From positions 124,001 to 188,000 of the forward strand of contig CP014773.1 in assembly GCA_001596135.1 (NCBI GenBank): a DNA stretch of 64,000 nt. The letters are read 5' to 3'. Within the stretch, counting starts at the first letter, position 1. Every line of letters begins with the position of its first letter. Below, one piece after another: positions 1 through 9,334 of the stretch. A program made the position numbers and the translations under genes. The stretch is from Mucilaginibacter sp. PAMC 26640 (GTDB taxonomy: Bacteria > Bacteroidota > Bacteroidia > Sphingobacteriales > Sphingobacteriaceae). The notes beneath the pieces are model-generated. The model was not told where the DNA came from and ran no database searches. It saw only the letters and a program-made list of their open reading frames with translations.

Positions 1-112
1 TTAAAGTAATCACACCATCTTTAGCGGTTACGCCGATTTCGGCTGCGTTCAATAGCGGCTCCCATTTGATCGCGTTTTCAACGTCTTGTTGTAATTCTTC
101 ATTTGTTCTCAT
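1..112 (-). CDS. BON-domain protein, 5' part only (runs off left edge)
   Basis: The minus-strand reading frame starts at ATG 112 and is open to the window edge, giving about 37 residues (MRTNEELQQDVENAIKWEPL then NAAEIGVTAKDGVITL). This is nearly the same as the first BON domain of the protein at 678-1337, so it is a paralogue. BON domains occur in periplasmic OsmY-type proteins thought to bind phospholipid and protect the envelope under stress. The C-terminal part and total length cannot be seen. A promoter-like CACCTTTG core and a small palindrome lie upstream. Confidence 0.8.
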   Translation of the reverse strand, partial: MRTNEELQQDVENAIKWEPLLNAAEIGVTAKDGVITL

Positions 113-157
113 TTTCGATCTCTCAGGAGTTTTAATTTAATTGGCTTCCTGATAGAT

Positions 158-200
158 CAAAGGTGCGGACAATCAGTTGCCGGGGGAATGACGTTCGTCA
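158..200 (-). promoter_or_regulatory. Promoter core and 12-bp palindrome upstream of the BON gene
   Basis: On the minus strand a CACCTTTG core at about 158-165 resembles the Bacteroidota -7 element. A near-perfect palindrome TGACGTTCGTCA (189-200) is centred about 35 bp upstream of it, roughly where an activator would sit. The role is inferred from position only. Confidence 0.35.
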
Positions 201-270
201 CTTTGTAATATGTTTGAGGACAGTTACATTTTACAGACCAGGCGATTCCGACAGATTCGTCTGCCATATT

Positions 271-678
271 TTAACTGTTTACAGTTGATTTTAATTTTTC
301 TATTTCTTCGTTAAGGCATTTGATCTCTGCTTTCTCTTTCATGATATCCTGACGGATCAGCCCGAAAAGGCTCATATAAGCGTTTGCTACATAAACCAGC
401 GCAAAACCGGCGATCAGGTAGCCGCGCCAGTCGGCCATCAGCAAATGATAGCCGGTCAATAAAATGAAAATGATCGTTACGTAATGACTGAAGCAGTATT
501 CACAGGTAAACAGGTAGAAGAATTTACGCACGATCAATGTTTTTCCTTCGTTGCTTCGTCGTACGCAGTACTCACGGGGTTCGCGGAAAACTTCTTCATG
601 CGTTACCGTCCAGGCAACGCAGGCGATCGGTATAGCGAGTAATAAAAGCCATACGATCTGGGTGGTCAGGGTCATCAT
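271..678 (-). CDS. Small membrane protein with CxxC motif
   Basis: This 135-residue protein has an N-terminal hydrophobic segment (about residues 5-24), a second pair of hydrophobic segments (about 65-105) and a charged C-terminal tail likely to form a coiled coil (IKCLNEEIEKLKS). Between them lies a CEYCFSH motif, a CxxC that could bind metal or be redox active. ATG 678 is preferred to the TTG three bases upstream because it overlaps the stop of the preceding BON gene (TGATG), implying translational coupling. I do not recognise the family. The context of BON proteins and an L,D-transpeptidase suggests an envelope stress role, which is inference. Confidence 0.75.
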   Translation of the reverse strand: MMTLTTQIVWLLLLAIPIACVAWTVTHEEVFREPREYCVRRSNEGKTLIVRKFFYLFTCEYCFSHYVTIIFILLTGYHLLMADWRGYLIAGFALVYVANAYMSLFGLIRQDIMKEKAEIKCLNEEIEKLKSTVNS

Positions 679-1337
679 CAATCCCGGAAATCAATAGCCA
701 GTTCATTATCTACCGTTGTTACGCCCGGGGCTTTCCAGGCGATCCTACTGGCCTCGTCCTGCTGGTAAAGGGAGTTGACCACACCATTGAGCGTGACCTT
801 ATTACCGGTTACATACACCTGGATATCCTGATCTTCCATAGCCGCGCTACGGCGCAGCGCGCGCTGGATAGCTTCCTGCTCCAGTTCATCCTCGTTCTCC
901 GGTTGTATCCGAATATCATTGGTAAATACTTTGACGCCGGGCAAATGCCTCACGACATCCCTGGCCGCATCTTTTTGATAATTCCAGGGTAGGTTGCCTT
1001 CCAACGTAACCCAGCCGTTCTCTACTTTTACTTTTATCCGGTCCTGCGGGATCTGCCCGTTGTTCTTCAAGGCGTTGATGGCTTCAACGGCAATTTCACC
1101 GTCGGTCTTATTGCCGGCATTTTGAAAGATAATCTCGATCTCTTCCACCACAGCTTTCACACCGGTCACCCCTTTTGCTGTTTCTTCTGCTTTTGATTTT
1201 TTGAGATAGCCGTCAACGTTTCCGGTCAGTGTGATCACCCCGTCAAAAGCGGTTGCGCCGATTTTTGTATGTTTAAGTAAAGGCTCCCATTGAATGGCAT
1301 CCTGAACATCTTTTGCTAATTCCTGGTTGGTTTTCAT
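678..1337 (-). CDS. Triple BON-domain protein (OsmY-like)
   Basis: The 219-residue protein consists of three consecutive BON domains (about residues 3-70, 75-145 and 148-219), each with the pattern of a glycine-containing beta turn (GVITLTGNV, GWVTLEGNL, NKVTLNGVV) followed by a helix. There is no obvious signal peptide, although most OsmY relatives are periplasmic. The family is linked to osmotic and envelope stress. It lies 13 bp after the eRF1-like gene and its stop overlaps the start of the next membrane protein, so it is probably part of the long minus-strand operon. The first domain is nearly identical to the partial protein at the left edge. Confidence 0.9.
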   Translation of the reverse strand: MKTNQELAKDVQDAIQWEPLLKHTKIGATAFDGVITLTGNVDGYLKKSKAEETAKGVTGVKAVVEEIEIIFQNAGNKTDGEIAVEAINALKNNGQIPQDRIKVKVENGWVTLEGNLPWNYQKDAARDVVRHLPGVKVFTNDIRIQPENEDELEQEAIQRALRRSAAMEDQDIQVYVTGNKVTLNGVVNSLYQQDEASRIAWKAPGVTTVDNELAIDFRD

Positions 1338-1350
1338 GTGTTTTTGATTT

Positions 1351-1746
1351 TTATATTAATGACAGACGGTTTGAAAAATAAGCTTTCACGAATGCGTGTT
1401 GCTGGTTAATGGTCATCTTATCTGCCGGCTCGGTTGCTATTTGAATGCTTGCAAATCGGTGATCCTTTCTTAAGTAGTTAAGCAATTCTGTTTTGGCTTC
1501 GGTAGGACCGAAAAAAATAACGTGGTCGTAGTCACGGATGATCTCTCCCAATTCTTTATAGTATGCAATCGTTTCGTGCTGTTCTTTCTGGTGCATCGTG
1601 CCTTCGCCTTTATGCATCACCGCTTCTTTCACTTCATGGTTGAAATGATTCTCGATCGTTTGGGTGCCAATAGGATCAGCGGTAAACTCCATCAGGTGGG
1701 CATTTTGATGGTCCATCCAAATACCCAGGTTTCTCTCTGTTTTCAT
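1351..1746 (-). CDS. eRF1-like / host-attachment-like small protein
   Basis: The start is placed at ATG 1746 (MKTERNLGIWMDHQNAHLME), giving about 131 residues; an upstream extension would run into the L,D-transpeptidase gene. The visible pattern is a first strand with WMDHQNAHL, a variable middle with many His and Glu residues, then YDHVIFFGPTEAKTELLNYL and a C-terminal strand and helix. This resembles small bacterial proteins related to the eRF1/pelota central domain, often annotated as translational machinery or host attachment proteins. The function is unknown. It sits 22 bp after the L,D-transpeptidase gene and 13 bp before the BON gene. Confidence 0.6.
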   Translation of the reverse strand: MKTERNLGIWMDHQNAHLMEFTADPIGTQTIENHFNHEVKEAVMHKGEGTMHQKEQHETIAYYKELGEIIRDYDHVIFFGPTEAKTELLNYLRKDHRFASIQIATEPADKMTINQQHAFVKAYFSNRLSLI

Positions 1747-1768
1747 AATTTTTTTGTTAATGTGGTTT

Positions 1769-3421
1769 TTAATACGCTCCGGTGCCAGACAAGATGATTT
1801 CCGCCAGGCGCGCATCGAGCTGATAGATATCTTTTCGGAAGTTCAGCCGGTTATCCCGATCGGTAAATGCGGTGAAGTACGCGATGAAAACCGGCACTTT
1901 GTGTGTCAGGTTGATATAGCGTTCTTTACCGCCGTGCATCGCGCCGTCAATCTTTTCGCTGTTCCAGCCCCCATTGCTTTTCAGCAGGAAATCCGCCAGC
2001 TTGGCCGGTTCACTTACCCGGATACATCCATGACTAAATCCCCGGCTCGTTTCACCGAAGAGCGATTTGGAGGGTGTATCATGCAGGTAAATACTATAAC
2101 TGTTAGGGAAAAGAAATTTAACCAGTCCCAGTGAGTTTTCAGGTCCGGGCTTTTGCCGGATCACCGGCAGGCCATCTTGTTGCCCTATGATCTCCATGCG
2201 ATGCTCGGCAATATATTGCGGGTTTCTTTTGATGCCCGGGAGCACCTCGTTCCGGATGATACCTTGCGGTAAATTCCAGTAAGGGCTAAAAACAACCTGT
2301 TTCACTTCCCCGTAAAAAACGGTAGTCGGATGTACGGTCTGGCCTACCACCACCTTACAACTCCATAACAGGCTATCCGCATGGTAAACATGCAATTGAT
2401 ATTCAGGTATATTGACCGCCAGGTAATCGCCCTTTAGTTTTACCGGCAACCAGCGGCTGCGCTCCATATTTACCAGGATCTGTTTGATCCGGGAAGCTAA
2501 GGGTACATTTAATCCGGCCAGCGTGGCCTTATCCGGCCGGCCGGTAACACGGTAGCCGTGCCGCTCCTGGAAGACCTTAAATGCCGTTACTAATTCCTCG
2601 GTATACACGGTACTCAACGTGTCGCCGTGGTAATCTTCCAACTTAAATAAGCGGGCTTTCAATTGCCGGATGACTTCAGATGAATCACCTGTCTTTAGGT
2701 TTTTAGGTGTTAGTTTGATGGAGAGCCACTGATCCTTTTGATCCAATGTTCGGTATTTTCGTAAAAACCCGCGCAATAATTCATATTGGCGATAAACCGG
2801 TTCGCTGGCAGTGCGCTGATCTGGCTGTTCGTTCAGCAAACTATCCAAATATTGCGGGTAAGCGATTTTTTTTCTCGGCAAAAACCAGCCGGATGACTTA
2901 CTGGCAGCCGTACTCATTCCGCGCCAGACAAGTTTTTCAAACACGAAATATTGGGTGGTCAACATTAATTCGGTCACCACATCCTGCTGACCTTCTTTTG
3001 CGTTGCCAGCCTGGTTATGAAGCAAAGAGTCCAGCGCCTGCTGGTAAGGCACCGCTTTGTAAATGCCATCATTCTCTAAGTTCATAACCCGGTTAGTCAG
3101 GTTGCTGGCTTGTTCAATGAGCCTGCCGTCATCAAACCAGGCATAGGCATAATTCCTCTGCCTGTAAAACGACCGGAGTTCCGGCTCATAAGTTTTTACA
3201 GCCGGGTAACGTTTAAAGAAAGAAGCGATCCGGGTACTGTCAAATACGGTTTTAGATTGCCCGCTGAAATTGCCCGGGATCGTTTTATCCCAGTCATTTT
3301 TCAGGCTGTCGGTCTTTGTCGCTTTTTTAACCTCCTGGCCGCAGCCGCTGAATGATGTGCTGCATATTAAAGCCAGGGTCAGCCATATTTGCCTGTTCAA
3401 ATGGGATTTTAAATTTGTCAT
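1769..3421 (-). CDS. L,D-transpeptidase, YcbB-type lipoprotein
   Basis: This 550-residue enzyme should form 3-3 cross-links in peptidoglycan or attach proteins to it. Residues 1-27 form a signal peptide ending in a lipobox-like FSGC (Cys27), so it is probably membrane anchored. A scaffold domain (about 60-230) precedes a peptidoglycan-binding repeat (about 245-305, with the pattern VIRQLKARL, then VTGRPDKATLAGLN). The YkuD catalytic domain (about 330-490) carries YLHDTP and the signature SHGCIR, with His464 and nucleophile Cys466 intact. It begins 5 bp after the oleate hydratase remnant and is followed closely by the eRF1-like gene, so it is likely cotranscribed. Confidence 0.92.
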   Translation of the reverse strand: MTNLKSHLNRQIWLTLALICSTSFSGCGQEVKKATKTDSLKNDWDKTIPGNFSGQSKTVFDSTRIASFFKRYPAVKTYEPELRSFYRQRNYAYAWFDDGRLIEQASNLTNRVMNLENDGIYKAVPYQQALDSLLHNQAGNAKEGQQDVVTELMLTTQYFVFEKLVWRGMSTAASKSSGWFLPRKKIAYPQYLDSLLNEQPDQRTASEPVYRQYELLRGFLRKYRTLDQKDQWLSIKLTPKNLKTGDSSEVIRQLKARLFKLEDYHGDTLSTVYTEELVTAFKVFQERHGYRVTGRPDKATLAGLNVPLASRIKQILVNMERSRWLPVKLKGDYLAVNIPEYQLHVYHADSLLWSCKVVVGQTVHPTTVFYGEVKQVVFSPYWNLPQGIIRNEVLPGIKRNPQYIAEHRMEIIGQQDGLPVIRQKPGPENSLGLVKFLFPNSYSIYLHDTPSKSLFGETSRGFSHGCIRVSEPAKLADFLLKSNGGWNSEKIDGAMHGGKERYINLTHKVPVFIAYFTAFTDRDNRLNFRKDIYQLDARLAEIILSGTGAY

Positions 3422-3426
3422 CTTGA

Positions 3427-5018
3427 TTATCTGAACATGGTTTCCGTGGCTTCGAATAGTATGCCCGGATGATGATCGCCATGGTACATCTCCGTAGGTT
3501 TCTTTTCCAGCTTTAATAATTCATAAACGGCAATCTGCGCTGTCCTTACAGAATATTCAACCGTGAACACCACGTCCTCAGGTACTTCTGAGAACTGTCC
3601 GATAAATGCGAGGTTTTTGGCACCCTTTGGTACAACCTGCGGCCGGTCACCTTCAGCACGGGTCAGGAACTGGCTGGTAATATAGGGCAGCATGCAGGGA
3701 ATACAATTGGCGTTTTCCAATAATTGATCCAACACAGCATCAAATCGCAGGTGATGCACCAGTTCCGTCAGGATATCTTCACCGGTACAATCGGCCATTC
3801 GCTTTTTAACAAAATTGCCTTCCCGGTCGGGGAACAGGCCATAGCCCCAAAAAACGGTCACATCATCCGGCTGCCCGATAAAGTGCGGCTGATATGCCAG
3901 TACGATAGACATCAGCCAGTTGGAATCTTTTAAAGTTACCAGGCCGCCCGTTCCGGCAGCATTGCCCGAAAATTCTTCCATCAGTTCAAAGAGAGATGCC
4001 CTTTACTGGTCACCGTAAAAGATTCCCATTTGGACTCGTCCACCCGGTTATCAAAAACGAAAGGCCTACCGAATTCCGGACTTTGTTTGGCAATAGCTTC
4101 CCATAACAACCAGCTGCCGTCGCGTTTATCGGTAATGAGTTCGGGTGCTTTGTGCATCGCGCCCAGGGAAGAATCAGCGGTCATAGAACCGATGGTCACC
4201 AGCAGCAGGTCCTCGATATTTAAGTCCAGTTCCTGCGTCTGGTCATTTTTGAGCATGTGCATCCGTGCCGCGACCTTTTGTTCGCCGATGGTTTTGAAAT
4301 CGATTTTGGTTACTCTGGTGTCCATTTCAAAATGGACACCCTGCGCTTTCAGCCATTTGATCAGCGGCATTGCCAGGGAGTCGAATTGATTATAAGGGGT
4401 ACGGTCAACGCCTTCCAGCGTATTGATCCGCTCGAATTCGTGTAAAAAGCGGTGCAGGTAGCGTTTAAATTCTACCGCGCTGTGCCAGGGTTGGAAAGCG
4501 AACATGGTGTCCCACATGTACCAGAAATTGGTTTCAAAGAATTCCGGTGCGAACCATTCATTAACCCGTTTAATCCCCAAATGGCTTTCGCTTACTGCCA
4601 TCATTTTAATCAGGTCAAGCCGGTCACGGTTACTGAAACCCATGAAAGAAACATCTAAGATTTTACCATCTTCCACCACACGGGCGTGGGAATGCGTTTT
4701 TATTTTCTCGTTAAAAGCTTTGATCTCCTCTAGTACCGTAATGTCCAGGTTGGTCAATGAAGGAATAAAAGAAAGCAGGTCATTAGTACACAGGTAGCTG
4801 AAATTTAGCATCCGGCCGCCACGCATCACGTAACCTTCTTTCGCCGATCCGGCACTGTCCAGGCTACCACCCGCAACAGGTAATTCTTCGTAGATAGTGA
4901 TCTGGTCACCGGCGATATGGCCGTCCCGGATAAAGTAGGCGGCGCTGGCTAAAGAGGCAATACCCGCCCCCACTAAATGGATCTGACGGTGCGGATTGGT
5001 TGGAACCGAGTTTTTCAT
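3427..5018 (-). pseudogene. ohyA: Oleate hydratase (myosin-cross-reactive antigen family), frameshifted
   Basis: Two adjacent frames make one oleate hydratase, an FAD enzyme that adds water to unsaturated fatty acids. The N-terminal part (3981-5018, 345 aa) has the FAD motif HLVGAGIASLASAAYF. The C-terminal part (3427-3981) carries ANCIPCMLPYITSQF and AFIGQFSEVPEDVVFTVEYS, typical of the family. At about 3990-4010 the frame shifts: removing one base from an A/G run turns SKGASLFELMEEF into SKGHLSLN and a stop. The restored protein would be about 530 residues, a little short for the family (usually 560-650). It may be a real null allele or a homopolymer sequencing error. It is 5 bp from the L,D-transpeptidase gene. 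Confidence 0.88.
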
Positions 5019-5126
5019 AGGACAGCTTTTAGTTGGTGAGCAAACCTACGCCGGGATAGCCCCTGAATAAATGATGTCCGTCAGTAAATTGGGTGCGGTT
5101 GATTATATAAGCAGCGTTGGAGTTGC

Positions 5127-5936
5127 TTAAAACTTTTGAGGTAGTTCATAATCAATTCGCAGGACGTTGAATTTGGCATAACTGAAATCTCCTTTGGCTA
5201 GCCGCCAGACCGCTTCAATTTTGGTGGGCACCATGATTTCATTGATCTTTTGATAAGCCCCCAATTTTCCGATCCAGGTTTCCAGCTTCTCGTCACCCAT
5301 ATAACGGGTCGTTTCAAACTGAATGATTTCGCCGTTCCGGAAGCTTACTTTATAGGACAACGACATTCCTTTATAGGTAAAGAGCAGTTTCGCTGTTTGG
5401 GTATCTACGGGCTGCCATTGCAAATGCTCACTGGGCAACAGGTTAGTTGGGAACCAGACACTTTCGGCAAGCCACCTTAAGAGTTCACCCTGATTGAATT
5501 TTTTGCCTTTCGCGTTTACAATATTATAAAGTGAAAAGAGTGATACCACCAGCCGCCCTTTATCGGAGATGTACATATCACGGGCTGTGAATAGTCTGGT
5601 AGTTCCTTTCCAGATAAAACCAGGTTTTTTGACGGTAAAGTATTGTTCGCCTTTAATATCAACCCATTTTTTATTCAAACCCGTTTTGAACTGCCCGTTG
5701 TGTTTCAACCGAACATAGTTTATATAAGGTTCACCCTCTTTGAGCACATGTCGAAAATAAGCTTGTACAGGTTCGGGCAGATCAACCAGTTGTCCGTAAC
5801 TGAAAGCCTGGTTGGATAGACCATCCGGCAGGGCGAACAGTTCGGTGACCTCCTGCTCAAACTCTTTGGCGGAACAGATTCGTTTAATAAAAATGATTAG
5901 CAGACAAAAACCTGCAACTGCCAGCGCATACCACAT
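5127..5936 (-). CDS. DUF6544-like membrane-anchored protein
   Basis: A 269-residue protein with one N-terminal membrane segment (about 3-20, ALAVAGFCLLIIFIKRI) followed by a soluble beta-rich domain. Motifs such as LPEPVQAYFRHVL, VRLKHNGQFK and a later W-F-P-T-N-L-L-P stretch match proteins annotated as DUF6544/DUF6920, whose function is unknown; I assign the family by pattern memory. It begins 12 bp after sdhB, which suggests cotranscription with the Sdh genes, and lies 108 bp before the oleate hydratase gene. Confidence 0.7.
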   Translation of the reverse strand: MWYALAVAGFCLLIIFIKRICSAKEFEQEVTELFALPDGLSNQAFSYGQLVDLPEPVQAYFRHVLKEGEPYINYVRLKHNGQFKTGLNKKWVDIKGEQYFTVKKPGFIWKGTTRLFTARDMYISDKGRLVVSLFSLYNIVNAKGKKFNQGELLRWLAESVWFPTNLLPSEHLQWQPVDTQTAKLLFTYKGMSLSYKVSFRNGEIIQFETTRYMGDEKLETWIGKLGAYQKINEIMVPTKIEAVWRLAKGDFSYAKFNVLRIDYELPQKF

Positions 5937-5948
5937 CAGGCGTATCGT

Positions 5949-6698
5949 TTAGCTTCGTTTAAGTAATAATGCCTTACTGTATTCATAATTCATCCGGGCA
6001 ATATGCAGCACGGAAATCTCCTGCGGGCACTCCACTTCGCAGGCCTCGGTATTGGTACAATGCCCGAATCCCTCGGCATCCATCTGGTCTACCATCGCAA
6101 GCACCCTTTCTGTCCTTTCAATATTTCCCTGTGGTAATAAGGCAAACTGGGTGATCTTGGCAGAAGTGAACAGGTCGGCGCTTGAGTTTTTGCAGGTAGC
6201 GACACAGGCACCGCAGCCGATGCAGGAACCGGCATCAAAAGCAGCTTCCGCTACCGGGTGCGAGATCAATAAGCCGTTCGCTTCGGGTGCTTCGCCGGTC
6301 GAAGCAGATATAAATCCACCCGACTGGATGATCTTGTCAAGTGAATGACGGTCAATCTTCAGGTCCCGCACCACCGGGAAAGCGGCCGCGCGGAACGGTT
6401 CAATATGGATAGTTTCACCATCTTTAAAACTGCGCATATGCAGCTGGCAGGTGGTGGTATGCGCCAGCGGGCCGTGTGCCCGGCCATTAATCATAACGCC
6501 GCACTGCCCGCAGATACCTTCCCGGCAATCATGATCGAATTCGATCACGCGTTCACTTTTTTGGATCAGCGATTCATTTAACAGGTCTATCATTTCCAGG
6601 AAGGACATATCAGATGACACCTCGTCTAACTGATACGCAACCATTTCGCCCGCTGTAGCCGGGCTGTCCTGCCGCCAGATTTTCAGATATATTTTCAT
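5949..6698 (-). CDS. sdhB: Succinate dehydrogenase/fumarate reductase iron-sulfur subunit
   Basis: The 249-residue subunit carries electrons from the flavoprotein to quinone at the membrane. Cys58, 63, 66 and 84 (CREGICGQCG and the later Cys) bind the [2Fe-2S] cluster; Cys159, 162, 165 and 169 (CIGCGACVATCK) and Cys214, 220 and 224 (CTNTEACEVECP) provide the two cubane-type clusters. All ligands are intact. It follows sdhA by 17 bp and completes the C-A-B order common in Bacteroidota. Sequence alone does not tell whether the enzyme works as succinate dehydrogenase or fumarate reductase. Confidence 0.96.
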   Translation of the reverse strand: MKIYLKIWRQDSPATAGEMVAYQLDEVSSDMSFLEMIDLLNESLIQKSERVIEFDHDCREGICGQCGVMINGRAHGPLAHTTTCQLHMRSFKDGETIHIEPFRAAAFPVVRDLKIDRHSLDKIIQSGGFISASTGEAPEANGLLISHPVAEAAFDAGSCIGCGACVATCKNSSADLFTSAKITQFALLPQGNIERTERVLAMVDQMDAEGFGHCTNTEACEVECPQEISVLHIARMNYEYSKALLLKRS

Positions 6699-6715
6699 TT
6701 GATGTTGCTTTGTGA

Positions 6716-8626
6716 TTATTTATAACTTCTTACCGTTAGGGATACATTCTCAAACACAAGCGGCTCTTTATGTAATTCGTGGGGCTCCTGCTCGCCCTTC
6801 CATTCCCAGGCAGACACGTAGCAATAGTCTTTATCGTTACGTAAAGCTTCGCCGTCAGGGGTTTGATACTCTTCGCGGAAATGCGCGCCGCAGGACTCTT
6901 TCCTGCTTAAAGCATCTTCGCACATCAGCAGGCCCAGGTCAAGATAGTCGGCCACACGACCGGCCTTCTCCAGTTCGCTGTTTACTCTTTCATCCCCGGT
7001 GATCTTCAGTTCCTGGTAAAACTGCGTTCTTAATGCGGTGATCTCAGCTATTGCTTTGGTTAAACTTTCCTTGCTTCGCGCTAGCCCACAGCCGTTATAA
7101 AGGACCTGACCTAAGGTTTTATGAAAGTGATCGGCCGAAAGGTGACCGTTAATATTTAAAAAGTGGCGTAGCTGTTCTCTAACAGTTTTTTCTGCATCAG
7201 CAAACGCAGGATGATCGATAGTTATCTTTTCCGCTTTTAGCTCCCCCGCTAAATAATTCGGGATACTATATGGCGCGATAAAGTAACCGTCAACAGATGC
7301 CTGCAATAAAGAATTTGCGCCTAAGCGGTTAGCGCCGTGATCCGCGAAATTCGCTTCACCTAAAGCAAACAGGCCCGGTATGGTCGTCATTAGCTCATAG
7401 TCCACCCAAAGGCCGCCCATAGTAAAATGTGCTGCCGGTGAGATCAGCATGGGTTGCTCGTAGGCATTGACAGCGTTAATCTTGTCATACATCTTAAAAA
7501 GGTTGCTGTACTTTTCTTTGATCTTTTCCTTTCCCTGCTCTTTAATGGCTTTGGAAAAATCAAGGAAAACCGCATTCTTCATCACGCCTACGCCACAGCC
7601 CGCGTCAATGCGTTCTTTGGCAGCGCGGGAGGCGATATCCCTGGGTGCTAGATTTCCGAAGGTGGGGTAACGGCGTTCCAAATAATAATCGCGTTCAGCT
7701 TCCGGTATATCGTTTGCCTTACGGTCATCATGTGGTTTTAGGGGCACCCAGATCCGGCCGTCATTACGCAGTGATTCGGACATCAACGTCAACTTGGACT
7801 GATGCTCACCTGATTGCGGCAAACAGGTGGGGTGAAACTGGATCCAGCTTACGCCCGACATGTATGCGCCTTTTTTGTGCGCCCGCCAGATAGCGGATGA
7901 ATTGCAGCCCATGGCCAGCGTAGAAAGGTAATAGACCTTGCCATAACCGCCGGTACCTAATACCACCGCGTTGGCTGCATGGCGTTCGATCTCACCGGTC
8001 ACCAAATCGCGTGTGATAATGCCTTTGGCCTTACCGTCGATAACGACCAGCTCCAGCATCTCATGACGGGTAAAGGCTTTTACTTTACCGGCACCGACCT
8101 GACGCATCAGCGCCTGGTAAGCACCTAGCAATAGTTGTTGGCCGGTTTGCCCGCGGGCATAAAAGGTACGCGAAACCTGCACACCACCGAACGAACGGTT
8201 ATTTAGGTAACCGCCATATTCACGGGCAAAGGGTACGCCCTGCGCCACAGCCTGGTCAATCAGGTTGGCCGAGCATTCCGCCAGCCGGTAAACGTTTGCT
8301 TCACGCGAACGAAAATCCCCGCCCTTGATCGTATCCGAGAACATACGGAATACGCTGTCCCCATCATTCTTATAATTTTTGGCGGCGTTCACGCCGCCTT
8401 GTGCAGCAACACTATGTGCCCTGCGGGGCGAATCCTGGAAACAAAAGGATTTAACATTGTAGCCCAGCTCCGCCAAAGAGGCAGCACAGGAAGCACCGGC
8501 CAGGCCGGTACCAACAACTATCACATCCAGTTTTTTACGGTTCCCCGGATTGACCAGTTTAACGTGTTCTTTATAGTTATCCCATTTGTCAGCCAAAGGG
8601 CCATCGGGTATTTTTGAATCTAACAT
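6716..8626 (-). CDS. sdhA: Succinate dehydrogenase/fumarate reductase flavoprotein
   Basis: The catalytic flavoprotein interconverts succinate and fumarate. I start it at ATG 8626 ([20 protein letters not shown]), giving 636 residues; the further upstream frame overlaps sdhC. The FAD fold begins with [20 protein letters not shown], and [15 protein letters not shown] contains the His that usually carries covalent FAD. A substrate-site region follows ([10 protein letters not shown], then [10 protein letters not shown] near the C-terminal FAD contact). Only 4 bp separate it from the sdhC stop, so the subunits are coupled. The family is certain; the physiological direction is not. Confidence 0.96.
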   Translation of the reverse strand: MLDSKIPDGPLADKWDNYKEHVKLVNPGNRKKLDVIVVGTGLAGASCAASLAELGYNVKSFCFQDSPRRAHSVAAQGGVNAAKNYKNDGDSVFRMFSDTIKGGDFRSREANVYRLAECSANLIDQAVAQGVPFAREYGGYLNNRSFGGVQVSRTFYARGQTGQQLLLGAYQALMRQVGAGKVKAFTRHEMLELVVIDGKAKGIITRDLVTGEIERHAANAVVLGTGGYGKVYYLSTLAMGCNSSAIWRAHKKGAYMSGVSWIQFHPTCLPQSGEHQSKLTLMSESLRNDGRIWVPLKPHDDRKANDIPEAERDYYLERRYPTFGNLAPRDIASRAAKERIDAGCGVGVMKNAVFLDFSKAIKEQGKEKIKEKYSNLFKMYDKINAVNAYEQPMLISPAAHFTMGGLWVDYELMTTIPGLFALGEANFADHGANRLGANSLLQASVDGYFIAPYSIPNYLAGELKAEKITIDHPAFADAEKTVREQLRHFLNINGHLSADHFHKTLGQVLYNGCGLARSKESLTKAIAEITALRTQFYQELKITGDERVNSELEKAGRVADYLDLGLLMCEDALSRKESCGAHFREEYQTPDGEALRNDKDYCYVSAWEWKGEQEPHELHKEPLVFENVSLTVRSYK

Positions 8627-8630
8627 GAGG

Positions 8631-9290
8631 TCAATTGTTAAAGTAGATGTAGATAGGAATAAGCATAAAGCCACCGGTAATTAAGGCGGTATATACCCAG
8701 CCGGTATAGCGCACCAGGTTCACATATTTGGGATGATAGATCCCCAGCGTCCGTGCGGCGCTGAAAAAGCCGTGCAGCAGGTGAAAACCCAGGGCAATAA
8801 ATGAGATCTCGTAGATCAGCACGTACCACCATTGGTGAAAGGTTAGTACTACTACGGAGTACATGTCTTTGTTGCCCTGTTTATCTAAATTCATAGTCGT
8901 AAAATCAGACACATACCAGAAATCTTTCAGGTGGATCACCAGGAAAACAAGGATCACGGTACCAAGCAAACCCATATTGCGGCTGTTCCAGGTACTGGAG
9001 GCACCACGCTTGTCGTAGACGTATTTGGTGCCGTTAGCCTTGTTGCTTTTACGGGTGATGATTAGCGCATATACCGCATGAGCGATGATAGATAGTAATA
9101 GTACCCAGGAAACGATCTTGATGAATAGATTCCCGGCCAGTAAATGCGAGTACCAGTTAAACTGCTCTTTAGCTTCTGCCGCCGGTAGTAGTAATTGCAG
9201 GTTGCCCAGCAAATGGATCACCAGGAAGAAGCACAGGAACAGTCCTGTACCGGCCATGATGAGTTTATATTGAATGCTGCTTGTTTTCAT
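8631..9290 (-). CDS. sdhC: Succinate dehydrogenase cytochrome b subunit
   Basis: I place the start at ATG 9290 ([19 protein letters not shown]); the longer open frame upstream reads through the transporter gene and is spurious. The resulting 219-residue protein has five hydrophobic segments (about 10-30, 55-80, 105-125, 155-180 and 190-215) with histidines in or near them ([29 protein letters not shown]) suited to haem ligation. Length and pattern fit the single-subunit di-haem anchor of Bacteroidota type B succinate:quinone oxidoreductases. It precedes sdhA by 4 bp and follows the transporter by 44 bp. Confidence 0.93.
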   Translation of the reverse strand: MKTSSIQYKLIMAGTGLFLCFFLVIHLLGNLQLLLPAAEAKEQFNWYSHLLAGNLFIKIVSWVLLLSIIAHAVYALIITRKSNKANGTKYVYDKRGASSTWNSRNMGLLGTVILVFLVIHLKDFWYVSDFTTMNLDKQGNKDMYSVVVLTFHQWWYVLIYEISFIALGFHLLHGFFSAARTLGIYHPKYVNLVRYTGWVYTALITGGFMLIPIYIYFNN

Positions 9291-9334
9291 AAATGTTGTT
9301 TGTTTGGTAGTTTTGGAGTTGATTATTTGCAGGA

